DNA of 64,000 bases from Symsagittifera roscoffensis (taxonomy: Eukaryota > Xenacoelomorpha > Acoela > Convolutidae): NCBI RefSeq assembly GCF_963678635.1, contig NC_087071.1, forward strand, positions 8,203,605 to 8,267,604. The letters run 5' to 3'. The notes under the pieces are model-generated. The model worked only from the letters and a program-made list of their open reading frames with translations. It did no database searches and was not told the origin of the DNA. Shown here one piece after another: positions 1 to 13,900 of the stretch. The first letter of the stretch is position 1. Every line of letters begins with the position of its first letter. The position numbers and the translations under genes are program-made.

Positions 1-1000
1 TAAAAAAATAATTTTTCATTACCAGCCGTTTAGCTGTAATTATGTTATACAGAAGATCAGATATTGAAAAATTATATTTAGAATAATGCTTCTCTGGTAG
101 AGAAAAGTTATCTTTCAGTTATAATTATAGTTATACATTTTGACTAAGATAAACACAAACAAATCAATTAACAAGCTAACAAGCGATTATACAATTTATA
201 TCGAGTTTTATTGCTACTAGGCCGGGAGGGGTAGGGTAAAAACAAAAAAAAAAGATTCAGGAAGGTTTCGTTTTTTCACAAAATGGGCTTATCTAAAATT
301 ATTTCAAAACATTTTCAGTGAAATAGCTTTTGCATGGCTTTTTTCATCAGCCCGTATCTCATATGCAGCGCTTAGTTGTGTTAACAGAAAAGGGCAGCAG
401 TTTTTTCAATGCTCTTATGAATGAGACCACATATCGATTTGTTTAACGTCAATTTATGATGCTACTAGGCAGGAAGGTGGATGATAAAAGCAAGAGAGAA
501 CCAGGAAGGGTTCCTTTGAAAACAAAAAAACTCTCTGAAATGGCAATTTTATGAAAAAATTTTTTTCAAGAAAGCCAGAAAAGTTTTGTAGAAAGTCAGT
601 CTGATTTTAGAAAAGTTCAGGAACTCTGCTTATTCTTCGTCTTATGATTTCATTGACATTTTTCCAGCTGTTTTCTGTTTGTTATGGTTTTTTTATTGGT
701 CGTATGATAGTCACCCTTAGTTTAATTATCGAATAGTACTAAATCCATCTTTTCTCACATTAATTAAACGATCAATTTTATGTTTTAGCGAGGGGTTTTT
801 TGAGGTCAACATTGAAAATCAAATTTGAGTGTATTAACTTATTTAGTCATTAAGCCATGTTTTGTAATAATCGGACAATTCTTCAATTTAGGCTTTGACT
901 GGTCTTTGGGTGCTTCCATCTCTTTATGGGAGGTTTTGGCTTGACGCCTTCTATCTTAATAGATTTCACTTTTCGTCCACATTATCGGCTTTGTTATGAC
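1..1000. other. No gene seen; AT-rich non-coding DNA
   Basis: There is no reading frame with protein-like composition and no recognisable RNA gene. The AAAH gene runs off in this direction on the minus strand, so this stretch may be intron or flank of that gene. I looked for its next exon here and did not find it. Confidence 0.5.
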
Positions 1001-1119
1001 GTTTATTATTTGTTGATATATTATTTATTATTTGTTGATATATTATTTATTATTTGTTGATATAGTATCCCGTTTTTTTGTTGATATAGACGTTTATTTT
1101 TTGTTGATATAGTATCCCG
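1001..1119. repeat. Short tandem repeat, unit about 24-26 bp
   Basis: Four to five imperfect tandem copies of a unit built around TTTATTATTTGTTGATATA are seen. The last copies diverge and carry AGTATCCCG. This is an ordinary minisatellite. Confidence 0.8.
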
Positions 1120-2283
1120 CAGTTGTCCCAAACAGGGTAGTTTCCGCAATTTTTTTCAAAAAAACCTTTTGACAACTACATCTAAAAGCAAATAACTAAT
1201 TTTAATTAAAATAGTTTGTCTTGAAAAAAACCGGTAGTAGGCCAGCAAGCCGAACAAAAAAAAACATTCCAACAAGCCAAAAATAAATACTGTTATTTCA
1301 ACAAAACAACAGAATATTACTGTTGTTGCTCAATTAAATGTTAGGTTTTTCTGGAGTAATCTATATTATTCTGATTTCGTTTCGGTTCAGTGATGTAGCG
1401 GTTTGTAAATCATAAACCCTCCTCCCCCAAAGTCTACCAATTATTAATAACTCCCCATAAGGGGGAGGGGCGAATGGAGGTTGTGGTAAGCTGGCAGGGA
1501 GTATTTTTTATGGATTATAATCAATTATTTTTGTAACTTCATAGATACTGACTATAAAATAACAAGCAGCCATCAATTAGCAGCCATCAATTATTATCCT
1601 CGGAACTCCAGTGCGGGCAATAACCGAAACTCGAGTAAACTTTTCTAGCCATTTAAAAATACTGGGAGGAACCTATATTTTCAAACTTAGAACTTTCTAG
1701 AAATTACCACAAAATTTTGTATCAGAACTTTTCGGATTCAAAAATAGCAGTTTTTTTTTATTTTGCCAAACTGACGACATTTATACGGTTATTTAAGCTG
1801 ATACTTTCATTATAGTATTATAAATTTCATGGAGATATTTATAAAAAAGAATGATCCAGAGTATTAGTATCCCGCAGCCCTTTCACCCAGCGAAAATTAT
1901 TTTTGCCAAATAAAATGAACGACTTTGAAAACCATGAAAGACATAAAATTTCAAAATTAGCAGCCATAAAAACATATAAAACCTTATTTGAAGCTGTTGG
2001 TTATTTATGCAGAAAATAGTAACTCAAAAACTTGAAACTAAATCGGTCGCATTAAAATTCCCCGGTCAAATATTTGGTTTAGGAGGATTTTTTGAAGAGA
2101 TGACCATCCTCTTGACCCATAGTATCAGCTATAATATAACCGGAAACTCTGGAAAGAAATAAATCTATCATTTCCTAAGAAACATGCAAACTTATTAGCT
2201 GTTCTTCTTCTAACGGAGAACTGCTTTTCAGGTACACTATATCACTTTTCTGGGTTTTTTTTTGGGCTGAGAATTTTTTCTCA
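1120..2283. other. Non-coding stretch
   Basis: AT-rich, with a G/C-rich patch near 1,415-1,490 that has inverted CCTCCCCC and GGGGGAGGGG segments. No exon or element ends were identified. Confidence 0.4.
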
Positions 2284-3218
2284 CCCGGGTTGACCTCCAT
2301 ACACCGAAAATGCTTATCATACAATTCCATACATCAAGTGTGTGGAAAAATGCTTGTCATACAATTTTCATACAATTTCTAAAAATGGTTGAAAACTGGT
2401 ATAAACTTATTTCTGTGGCTGTTTGATTCTAATAAAAACAGTCTGGTGATAAAAAACTCAGGTTTTCGTTTTTTGAAAAAAATGCTTACCATACAATTCC
2501 CATATATGGAAATTGTATGACTGGCATTTTTTTGATGGCGACAAAAAAAAATTATTCAATTTTGAAAATTTGGCCCAAAAAAATGTTTGTTTTTTTTCAA
2601 CCGCAAATCGAATTTCGTACGCAAACAAACATTTTTCGAAAAAAAATTTTTTGCATGCAAAAAGTAATATTTTGTGTGCATAACGTAGTCCTGGATACGA
2701 TAAAATTGGCTTTTATTTTCTTTCACTTAAATTTTTTTTTCAAACACGCTGAAAATTCTTATTTCTTTTGTATGGGGTGTTAATGTATGCCTTGATCAAT
2801 GTCTGATGATTTGAAAAATCAAAAATTTAAAATAATCACCATTAAAAAATTTTGCCAAAAACTAAAAGTTTGTTGCTTTTGTTATATCAATTGTGAAAGA
2901 CAGCCAAACTCAGGCCGTTTTCTATGCATTATAAATGCAAAGACCGTCCAACCTTTGGTGCTTTGAGTAACCAAGGTCTTTGTCGCTTGTGTTAGGCTGC
3001 AAACACAACGTAAAATTTTTCAGAAATACATTTAGAAAGAAAAAATCAAACTTTTTGCTTTATGGAAAAACATCTATCATACAATTTTCCTTTATGGAAA
3101 AAGGTTTATCATAGAGATCTCATACAATGTTCTGTACGTATGGCATTGTATGGAATTGTATGACAAGAAGTTTCTCATATATGGGAAATGTATGGTCAGG
3201 AGTTTCGGTCATCCCGGG
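2284..3218. mobile_element. Inverted-repeat element, CCCGGGTTGACC termini, copy 1
   Basis: The left end reads CCCGGGTTGACCTCCATAC and the right end reads GGTCATCCCGGG, an imperfect inverted match. Subterminal blocks of the type CTTATCATACAATTCC appear near both ends in opposite orientation. The same termini and blocks recur at 19,245-19,607, and a right end recurs at 16,182. No coding capacity is seen, so this is a non-autonomous MITE-like element. I could not define a target duplication, so boundaries may be off by a few bases. Confidence 0.55.
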
Positions 3219-4912
3219 CAACCTTAAATCAAGAGTCTTAAACCAAGATGCGCCTAGATGTGCCGACCTTACGACGGAGAGGCGAATATTTGAGTCATTA
3301 AAAACGAGGCCAAACTGTGTATTTAGTGAATTGTATGTGAATTCCCTAACAAGGACGCTCTTTTTGTCTTTCTTTTGTTCTTTCTTTTTTTATCGTTCCG
3401 ACAAAAATTTGTCTCTGGACAAAGACTTGTCTCTCGATTCTAGAAACCTACAGACACCAAATCCGCAGTGCACAGTTTGGACCCGTAATGTTTTACCAAT
3501 GCTCCCCGTCCCATTAAAGTAATCAGCAAACTTTCACAGCTTAGATTTTGAGGGATATCTTCCAAACATGGAAAATAATCACATAGTAACTAATAATCTT
3601 TGAAACATCTTCTGGTGTTTTAACTGCCACTTATTTGGTATCGAATGAATAAAAAAATTGAAGACTAAAAATTATTATGCAAAAGTTCAAAAACACATTG
3701 TTTGATTAGTATCATACATCACGTGAAAAAACGAGTTGTACCCAAATCTAAAACGACCGACCAGATTGCCTAAATCCAAACTGGAGTGCTGGATATTTCG
3801 CCTCACATAATGAGTCGCGTTGGCTTTCAGCATCATAAATGAAATCTTCAAAGTGCGCTAGAATTTTTCCAGAGCATGTCAAAAATCGCATTATTAAAAC
3901 CCCAGAACTGACAACATGAGTTGACAGAAAAAAATCGCTTTACATTTAAGCTCAAATGTGAAACGATGTTAACTCTCGATAGTCAATTTTTGCTTCGTTT
4001 TTCCGAAATTGGCCGAAAAATAACCCACGCATTTATATGTCGCATTGCTTCAAAAATCGGAGCAATGAAAGATTTTACTTCGATTGCCAAACATTTGACC
4101 GAAAAAACCACCCAAGCATCTAAGTTTTGCGTTTCTTCAAAAGTCGGAACAAGAAAAGTTTCAACCGCGGACTGACAAGCCTGTTTTTATTTGCTTGGTC
4201 TAAAATAATACAATCCAACAAATAAATTAATAAGACTGTTCGTATCAGAACGAGGCCTTGAGTGTTCCATGTGCACTTCAAAATCAATAGATTCGTGTTG
4301 ATTTAGGAAAATCGTCCAAAAAAGTAAAGGTGTGTTTTTACATTTTGAAATTTTGTTTTACGGTCCGGTTTGAGAAATCAAATGATTTTTTCGAAAAAAA
4401 AACTACGATTGTTCGCATGAAACCAATCTACGAACAGTACTTAAGCTTTGTATCATGAGCTAAAAACATGTTTTAACTGTTTCATAATGTGTGTAATTTG
4501 TAAGAAGTAAGTTTCAATAACTGCACTTAAAAATTTTAGTTTTGATTTTATTGTTCAAGATATCAAATACAACCGGTTTAAGGGCATTTAATTAAATACC
4601 GCTTTTGCTTCATGAAAACTAGCACAACTGAAAAGACGAATTTGATAGAATCGATTGCATTTTTAGCCCTTGCAGTATTAGGTTTTTAACTTGATAATCA
4701 ATTGCAATTTCTGTCGAGACATTTGTCATTCGAGGTTCTTTTTGATGTCCATTCAATTTGATCCAAAATTGATAAAGAAAATTTGAAATTTATTTCCTTA
4801 TCTGGCGTGAAAAGCAATAATTTACGAAGCGTAAAAATTGACACCTAGTATGTCAAATTGAGCAACTTATTTTTCAAGAAGAGCAGTGGGTGAAAATAAA
4901 TCCATAACTCAC
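3219..4912. other. Non-coding DNA downstream of the last visible AAAH exon
   Basis: I searched the minus strand for the next hydroxylase exon after 4,913 and found none. Positions 4,230-4,275 match the head of the dispersed repeat at 17,401 and 23,526. The rest is unremarkable AT-rich DNA. Confidence 0.4.
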
Positions 4913-4963
4913 CATGTTTTGTTTTCTTCGTCAGAATAATCCACTTGTGGTATTGGATCTCCG
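4913..4963 (-). CDS. AAAH exon 8 (51 bp)
   Basis: The acceptor is TTTCAG before CGGAGATCC and the donor is ATG followed by GTGAGT. It encodes GDPIPQVDYSDEENKTW, matching the conserved GDPIPxVEYxxEE block of the catalytic domain. One base completes a codon from exon 7 and two bases are left over. Confidence 0.9.
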
Positions 4964-7900
4964 CTGAAACATGATAAGAGAAAAATACCTTAAAAACTCC
5001 TTGTTTGAAAAATTCTACCTTGCTAGATTAAACCACCAAATAATTTTATCTAAATCTGAAGCCATCTCTTTCATTCTTTTCAAATGTTTTATTTAAAAAT
5101 ATATAATTTATTTTAACTATTAATAGCAGCTTGATCTCACTGCATTAATTATTCTTTTCAATCATGCAAAACTTTGGTTAATGCATGACAAACATCATGC
5201 CATGTAGTTGTTGATTAGTTAGAACAATTATGTCTGCACAACGGGTGAATCACCGAGAATTCTTCCAATCTATTTTTTTTTCTATAGTTAATGCCAAAAT
5301 GTTCGCCAAAAAACAAACAAATAATTAAAAAGGTCAATGTGTCATCTTTCAACAACTTCTGCGGTCAAACTTTAATTTTAAGGTGATTTCGAGACATCCC
5401 GCATCCAGTTTCAATCGATTATTTTACGATTTTGGTATCAGTCCTACTAAAATTCAGAAACAATCAATTTCAATCAATTATTAACCGATTATAATCTCTC
5501 TTTTTTAAAATCAAATTATAATTAATTTTAATCCATCATAATTGATTATAAATCATTATTTTTATTTATATTTCTAGTTCTTTAGTTTTGTACAAAAATC
5601 CATTGTAATTGATTATAATTGACTATAATCCATTATTTTTATTCAAATTTCTACTTCTTCAGTTTTGCACAAAAACTCATTATAATCGATTATAAATGAT
5701 TTTAATCCTTTTTGTTTGTCCATTTTGTCTTAGAAGTTGCATCTAAAATGCTTATATTTTATGCTTTTTGTAGGCGTTGGTTTCTTTGAAGAAGAAAAAC
5801 AAAAATTCTTTTTAAAGTTCTCCAATTAATTCGAATTTGAAAGTTTTTTTCATTTCTTCCCCATTAGTGTTGTTTTGTGATGCATATTTTAAGCTTTTTT
5901 AAACATCAAAACATCAGCACAATGATTTAGTTTCACAATTGATTCAAAAGATTTGTTTATCATCTACCGCGGGAACCTTTCCACTAATATGAAAGGACCT
6001 CTACGAAACTTTTGCTTCGTGATAAAGTTTTGTGTTCAGATGAACCAAAGTGTTCAAGAAATCTCTCTTTTAGAGATTTTTTATTGACACAAAAATAGTA
6101 ACCCATAAGATGCAATTCGAATATAATTTTGAATTGACAAAATTTCGGAAAATTAGAGATTATAATCGATTATGATCGATTATAATTGATTTTAAGGGTT
6201 TTTTGTATGAACTTTAATCAATTATAAGAGATTATAATCTCTTGAAAAATATCACGATTATAATCAATTATAAATCCTTTGTACACCTAATTTTGGTAAT
6301 TATAATCAATTATTATTGACAAAAAATCATCATAATAATCCGTTATAATCGATTACTTACGCCTAAACTTGGATGCGGGATTAGATTCTATCTAAAACAT
6401 TAGATTTTGCATTCAAAATTTGTCTGAAAAATGTAATTAGCTCTTTCGAATTAATTTTGTCTGTTCGAATTTTTTGCAACTCACTATATAAAACGAATGA
6501 CAAAATTTACTAACTGTCTGTAGTTGAAACTGATCTCAGCGAACATTTTCCTCCTTGCTGTGTAAACTGGGTCGTGAAAACCCTGAAAACAAAAAAAACT
6601 AGGTTCGTTGAATCTGGTGTTGTTTTAAGCAGTCGAGAAACCCATTTTCTGCAACTTCAAGTGTCTCATCAAACATGGGCTATCGTTTCATGTATTTGAT
6701 TTTCAGAGATAATTTTTGAAATGTTACAAGGTTTATTCCTCAATAGTTATAAGTTTAACGAAGATTTACTTAATTCATAATTCTAAGAAGACAGACCCCA
6801 AATCTTTTTGCGTTTCAGATTACTGCCTTGTGTTCCGAACATATATAGGAAAAGGTTAGCCAGTTGCTGTGCAATAAACACTAAAATTTCTGACCGTAAT
6901 CTTAAAACTTCTACAAAAAAAAAGTTTTTTTTTTTCAAACTGCTTCTCGTTTTTTTGGTGTGGTGGAAGCTTAGAACTCAATTCGATAGAAAGATAATTA
7001 AGATACTTTGACGACAGATTTCCCAGCGAAGTAGATATAAAACCAAATGAAGTAGATATAAAACAGATATATTTTTCTGAACACTGGAGAAACTTTTTGA
7101 ATATTTTTCGAAGCACGGTTGAGGGAAAAAAAACGATGTCACCCGACCGATTTCGTTAATTGCGGTGCCTGACTTTGCCTGGAAAAAACTATCCAATGGT
7201 CGGAACAAAACAAAAATGGTCGAAACAGACATAAAAAGCAGCAACCGAAAGAAAAGGAAAAAGTTCTCACTGGATGGTCGCTGTCCAGATCCACGCCAGC
7301 CATGAATACCCTGTTGGACACTTTATCCAGGTCTCTCACCCTTGTGGGGTACCAAGGAGTCCCCCCTGTTCCCTCCTGTACCCCAGATTCCCCTCCACCG
7401 CCGGCTGCGTTAACACCTGTTGATAAGTAAAAAAAATATTTATGATGGTTGGACCCCCCCTCCTGATTGGTCGTTGATTGGAACCCCCAGGACGACTCTT
7501 TTTCTTTTTCCCCCACCTCACACAAACATTAATTTTATGGTGTAACGAGTGGTTTTACAAGGTTAAATATGAAGGCCAAATATGTTTGTCATGGCCTAGT
7601 TAGTCTGTATGTCAATTTTCATGACAATCGGACGAACTGAACAGTAACTTCAAATATAAAAGTTTACAGGTGGGTGGAAAAAGGAAAAAGAGTCCCCAGG
7701 ACTATCCAATAAGGCCTGCTGTTTAGTACTGCTTTATGAATTGATATTTCTGCTGGTCAACCCTGTATTTTACTGAAAGCGCCTGTGCGAAATACATAGT
7801 AAAGCTGGGGGAAAGGGGAATCATAAAAATTTTTGAGAGCCTGGAAAAGTTTAAGTGACCCGAAACAGGTCGACAAGTTTTTTACATTTTCTTTTTAAAA

Positions 7901-10900
7901 TATGAGTATAACCATCCCACTCTCTCGGAAAAAATCCTATCGTCGCCCCTGGTTGAGATCCCAATTGACCTAACTATTTAAAAACAGGAGAACACAATGA
8001 TGAACTAAATAATAGCCATCGAAATTTGTTGAAAAGAAATGTTTTCATGGTTTTACCTCCCGTCATTTCGACTCCTCTGTTTCCTGTCTGATCACCGGAA
8101 ATATTCTGCTGCTCAAGGTTGTCACCGCCTGGCGATTGTTCCTTTTTATTGGCTGAATCTAAAAGATCGTTAGTTGTGGTGTTAATATTCTACCTGATAA
8201 GAAAATTGAAAAAAAAACTTGAGTTAAGCTCGTTTATTATTTAAAAAATGTAACAAATCATTCATTTTTCAACGTCTTGGTTATCTTCTTTACTAGCTTC
8301 TCACTTCGTAATTATGTTTTTCCCTTGCTTTTGACATTCACTTATCAGTTTTTTTTTTCATTTTCCCAGCGTTTCAATTTTGTAATTTAATTCAAATTTT
8401 GTTAGTTTTAGATTTTTCAGTTGCTGGGTAAAAATTTTTTTGACATGTCAAGGTCATCAATGGCATGCATTGATGTAATTAGAAACATTGGTTAAATACA
8501 TGTAAGCAATGGCAGAATTACAATTACGATATGAGAAGCTAATGAAGAAAATCTGTTCTTGCTTTTTTCACCTGCTCGATTGTTGCTTGGGACGAACATG
8601 GAGCCATCGTTGAAAGTGAATTCGATCACGCAGTTCTTCAGTATCTTGATGGCCAACACCAATGACTCTGCATCGCCATCCAAGTCACAGTAGAAATACT
8701 GCTTGTAATCTACCCCCAATACCCCTGAAATAATGTTCATAGTAATCTCATTTCAGTATTTTGATGGCCAACTCTTATTACTCTGCATCGCAATCCAAGT
8801 CACAGCCAAACTAATACCTGTAGTCTACCCCTAACACCCCTGAAACAATAATCGTAGTAACCTCGATAATCTAAACCGTGATTATCATAAAAATAGTGTG
8901 TATATTCCTAACAAGGATAGCCAGTTACTGTGCAAATAGCACAGACAGTTCCGACCATAATCTTAAAAAATTATACTCTTTTTTCAAATTATTTCAGTTT
9001 AATGTGGTGTGATAAAAAAAATCTAAGCAAAAATAATCAGAAATTATGATTAATCAAATAAGCCAATTGTCAAACAGTTTTTGTAAAAAAAATGACTAGA
9101 AAAAGGAAACAAAAATATCGTATTAACTTTTAAGATTTTTTCAAAAAAAAATGTGATGCAGCAATTTTTGAAGTTTTGAAGTTTTTGATTCCCAAAATAG
9201 CGCTATAATCTCCAAAAGCTAACTTTATTCAGAAAGTAACGAACTTGTTCCGGCTGAAATTAAGCTTAAATGGGCTATTGTAAGCCTGCACAATCTTGTT
9301 ATTAGCTCGAAACTAGACCAACAAGAAAAAAAATCAAACCAGTATTTCTCGACTCTAAGAAAATTGTTTCAGAGTTTTTAACGTCTTCTGAGTCAGGGTT
9401 TAACTGAAAAGGGTTCATTGTGTTAAAAGTATCTTCCCATTTCAGGAAATATTTGTGGTACCGAATTTTGCATGGAAAACAAAAAGAAAAAACTAAAACT
9501 CGAGAATACTCTTTCGGAACGATAGTCTAATATTAATAAAAAATTTCATGATATTAACTAGCAGAGCTAATAGCTGTGCAAGTCTCGAAGAGCGTTTCGC
9601 TTCGACTATACTCAAACAAAAAATTTGAAAAAAAAGGCAAAAGAAAATTACAAAGAAAAATCGAAAAAAAAATTGAGTTTTTTTCCTAGAAATTCAGCCA
9701 GTTCTTTTTTAATAAGAGTTGGCTAAAAAAAGTAAATATAGCTTTGAAATGTTGACTTTGTCTCCGAATTGAGTTGAGAAGTTGGTCGGAAGATTGACAA
9801 AAATTCAGCTCCACAAGACTTTTGTTTTTACTTTTTCTCATCTCTAAAACTCTAAAAGATCTTTTTCGAGTTTTCTTTTTAGAATCCCAATAGCGACCAA
9901 AACAATTCAAGTAGCATACAAATGTTGAATCCACTTTGAGTTTTTCTTTAAGCAGTCAAAAAAGGCCCAAACAAAAAACTACCCGATTGCAAATGCAAAG
10001 TTCCTTTCGAACCTTTGAAATGTCGAACATACAAAGAAATTCATAGTAATAATTAAAACAATAATCATACAACTTATCATAGCAATGAAAGTCATGAAAT
10101 GTTTGAATTTCAAATAAAACAAAAAATAAGTATCATATTAACCATAACATTAATTAACGATGATCATACAAAAAATGATGATCATAAAAACTATTAAAAC
10201 TATTTTAAAGCTATTAATAAAAACACTCATTAAAAAATTTATGGCTTCCGCGGCGACTGGTAATCGAGTTATTAAGACTGCTGGTCTTAGTCCGTTTTGA
10301 AATGTTTTTTAAAAGTGTTATCAGATGAGTTTGTTTCCGAAAAACCTACCACCCTCAAATTTTACGTGTAAAAAGTTTTTCTTTCAAATACTGTAAATGA
10401 GTTTTTTTTTTGGTTTCACAATCCACCAGAAATTCTTTTGTGAAGCTATTCATCAATTCGGTAAAATTTGATAACTTTTGAAACGCGAAAAAAAATTTCG
10501 TCGAAAGTTTCAATTTAGAGTTCATAAGAATTTGCGACTAGCAACCGCTTCACTCCGCTGCTCTTCCATTTGGCTCGTTTGCCGCTTCAAAATGACGACG
10601 GTGACGAAGTCTCGTTTATTTTTAAAAGCGCTAGTTGTCTCTTTCGACCAAAAGTAGCTTTCAACTTGTTGTTGGCTCACGCTTCAACAAATTATAGACA
10701 ATACAGTTAAAATTTGTGAAATTGATAGAACAACCAATGGGAAAGGGAGTAGATATGAAATAGTTGTTCCAGTTGAAAAAAGCATGTCAATGATGTTAAA
10801 AAAAAACAAACCAACCGAAGTATGAGCTGACTACTATAGAATCCAGTCATAAATATTGAAAAGTAACGTTATGAATTTTATGAAACATTCAATAAACTTT

Positions 10901-13900
10901 TCGAAATCTGTTCAAATTGTTCAAATCTGCTCAAACAAAAGAAATCAGTTGCTGTCCAAGTAGCATTGAGTGTTTCGGCCATAAGTATCAGTGCACAGGA
11001 TAGCCGGTCGAGTTACAACTAGCGCAGAATGTTCCGACCTCATAAATTAATTTGAAAAATATCGAATTATTAAACCTTTAAAATTAGTGTCGTTTTTTTG
11101 TGATTGTGTGCTGAGAGAATCATAAACATACAAAAACGATTTGCCCATTAGGCCTCATCGACACCAGTTGTCTTCAAAAAAGGAAACTCATTAAAAACAT
11201 TATAAAAAAAAACAAATCAAAAATAGTTCTAATTTTTTTGTTTTAATTTTTAAATTTTAAAATTTTTGCGCTATAATTTTCAAATTTTTAAAGAAAAATT
11301 TTATTGGCAAGGAAGTCGGCAATGAAGCTTAACTAACTAAACTTATTTTTTGTTCATTAAAATTTAGAACATTTTTTAATATAAATGGCCAATTTTTTTT
11401 ATCATAAATGTTACTCGATCTCTTTAATTGCTCGAACTTAGTCTAAAACTCAAAAATTTCATGCCGCTTTTCAAAAGGGCTTTATATGATATATCCCTCG
11501 ATTCATTGGGAGATGTAAGTTTGGCACTTGATTTTGCGTGAAAAAAAATCTAAAGAAAACACAACCGAAAACAAAGTTCCTCCCCCTTTTCAATAAACAT
11601 GAAAAAATATCCTGTTACTTCGAGTTCTCCATTTATCTGCACTTGTTTTTTTGAGTTTGGTTAACAAAAAAATTGGCTTCAATTTATCGACACAGACAAT
11701 TTTTTTTTCAGTTTTTCGCATTTCCAACGACAACTTTCAGACCAGTTTTTTCAAGCAGTCAGACCATTTTTTTAAGCACTGAAACAACTTTTTTCTAAAA
11801 AAAAAAATCCGAATCATGACTGAGGGGCTTTAATACGTCTTCACGCTTGACTCTTGATGTACCTAAAATTAGGCAAAATTGACCAACCCTGCGCCAAAGT
11901 TCCTTAGTGTCACTTTTTTATGGATGTGTTTGAAACAATGAGTTAAGTTCGATTTGTTCATTCACAAATTTCATAACCGATGCTTGCCTTTTCCAAGCTC
12001 CTCCGCTTTCGTATCGCTTCTCTCTACGTTAGATGAGTCATCATCTACATCAGGTATCACTTGTAGACTTTTGTTGTTGTCCTTGTTGGAAACAGCAGCT
12101 CTAATTGGAATTCTTCGCGATTCAATATGCCGAATGTTTATGTTGTATCTCTAAAAAAAAAACAGAACGGCGCAGCAGTAATTTTGAAAAGTTCATGTGT
12201 TTGAAAGTCGCCTATCTTGTAAGATTTTGTAAGCTTATTGCAAGATTCTGTCAGAAAACTGCTTTCTCTTGCAAGACTCTTGCAAGATTTTTTCAAGATC
12301 TTATAAGATACCCCAGTCAAAACTAATAAATCTTGCAAGAATCTTGAAGACATGTTGCCTAGTTAAATACAATTTTCAAACTCTAAATGAAAATTGACGA
12401 ATGTGACTCAACTATATCAAGTGATATATTATTACGCGATATCGAAAAACAAATCGAAATGTTTTTCTGAAGATGGCGCTTGCTTTCACACTTTCAGCTC
12501 ACTTTGAAATTTTTTGATCAATATAAAAAGGCCAAAGTTGTTTTGCTCTTTTTGTTTTCCGCTAGCCACACTACCAGAACATGCTTGATGAAACTGCAAG
12601 CTATCTTTTAAGATCCTGTAAAAACCTTAAAAGAACTAACAAGAAAGCTCAGTCGAAAAACTGATGGTGTATCTTGTAAGATCTTGTAAAAAATATTACA
12701 AGATCTTGCGAGATAGCCCGCCACAGATAGATCTTTCGAAGTCATTTTTGCAAGAATCCTACAAGATCTTACAAGATTGGTCATCTTTGTCAACTGGGGA
12801 AAGTAATATGTAACAAAGAGATTACTTCTTACAATAATTCTGCGTTATAAAAACCGTTTCAATTTTTCAAAACTTGTTCAAGCTTAATTGAGGATAGCCC
12901 GGTTGGAAAAAAACCCGAATGTTTCGCCCATAGTAATTACCACGGATCTCAAAAAAATTGCTGTGAGCTTCTTTAAATTTCTGTATGCTTTTTTGAAGGG
13001 CGAGAAGAGACAATTGAAACTCAGCATCAAAGACTCTGATTATTGGCCAAACAAAATATAATAATCAACGAAACCAAACACCCAAAAAAGTTTTAAGATT
13101 TTAAAAAATTTCTGCGCCACAGACAACGTGTATAAAAATTTGCCAAAAAATGACATTTGACCTTTTGACCTGTATTGGTTCATGTTGACTACTGACCTTG
13201 AACACTTGAATGACCTTTAACCATGCTGGACTACTGACCTTGAACACTTGAATGACCTTCATGAGTCCCCCCACCTGGTCCACGGCCTCGAACACCAGAG
13301 CACATCTGGAGTGCATCGACTCCTCCTCATAGTTGTGCTGGAATTATATTAACACTTGGCTCTCTTTTCGTACAACCCCCCTCCCCGTTCCAGCATACAA
13401 AAATTTATACACACTCATACACTCACACACCCAAGCGACTGGTTTTTACTTTGTTAGTCTTAGGGTCGCAGTCTGATTTTGACAAAAAATGGCATTCTAA
13501 GCATAATTGGTCCTCATATTTAGCCGCGTACCTGATGCTAACTTATTTTGTGAGGAGTAAGAAGAAGAATCAAAAACCGCTCTCAACTCGGGGAAGGTTT
13601 CTTAGATTTCAAAATGATTGAACACTGAATTACAAGAAAAAAGTAAATTTCGGTTAAAAAAAACTAATAAAAAAGGACTGTTTCAAATAATTGATGAATA
13701 GTCAACACTTTGCTTAATTGTTGCAAAGTGAATGTGAATTGAAGCTGAAACCCCAGCCCTTTAACCTTTCAAGACACCGCCGTGTTTTAACCTTGTCCAA
13801 GCACCATCAACACACCCTTTTGCCTACCCGTAAGCAGATTCGTTAACAGCGTCCAAAGAGACTTAACAAATTTAAAATAATGTTTTTCTCAAACATAACT

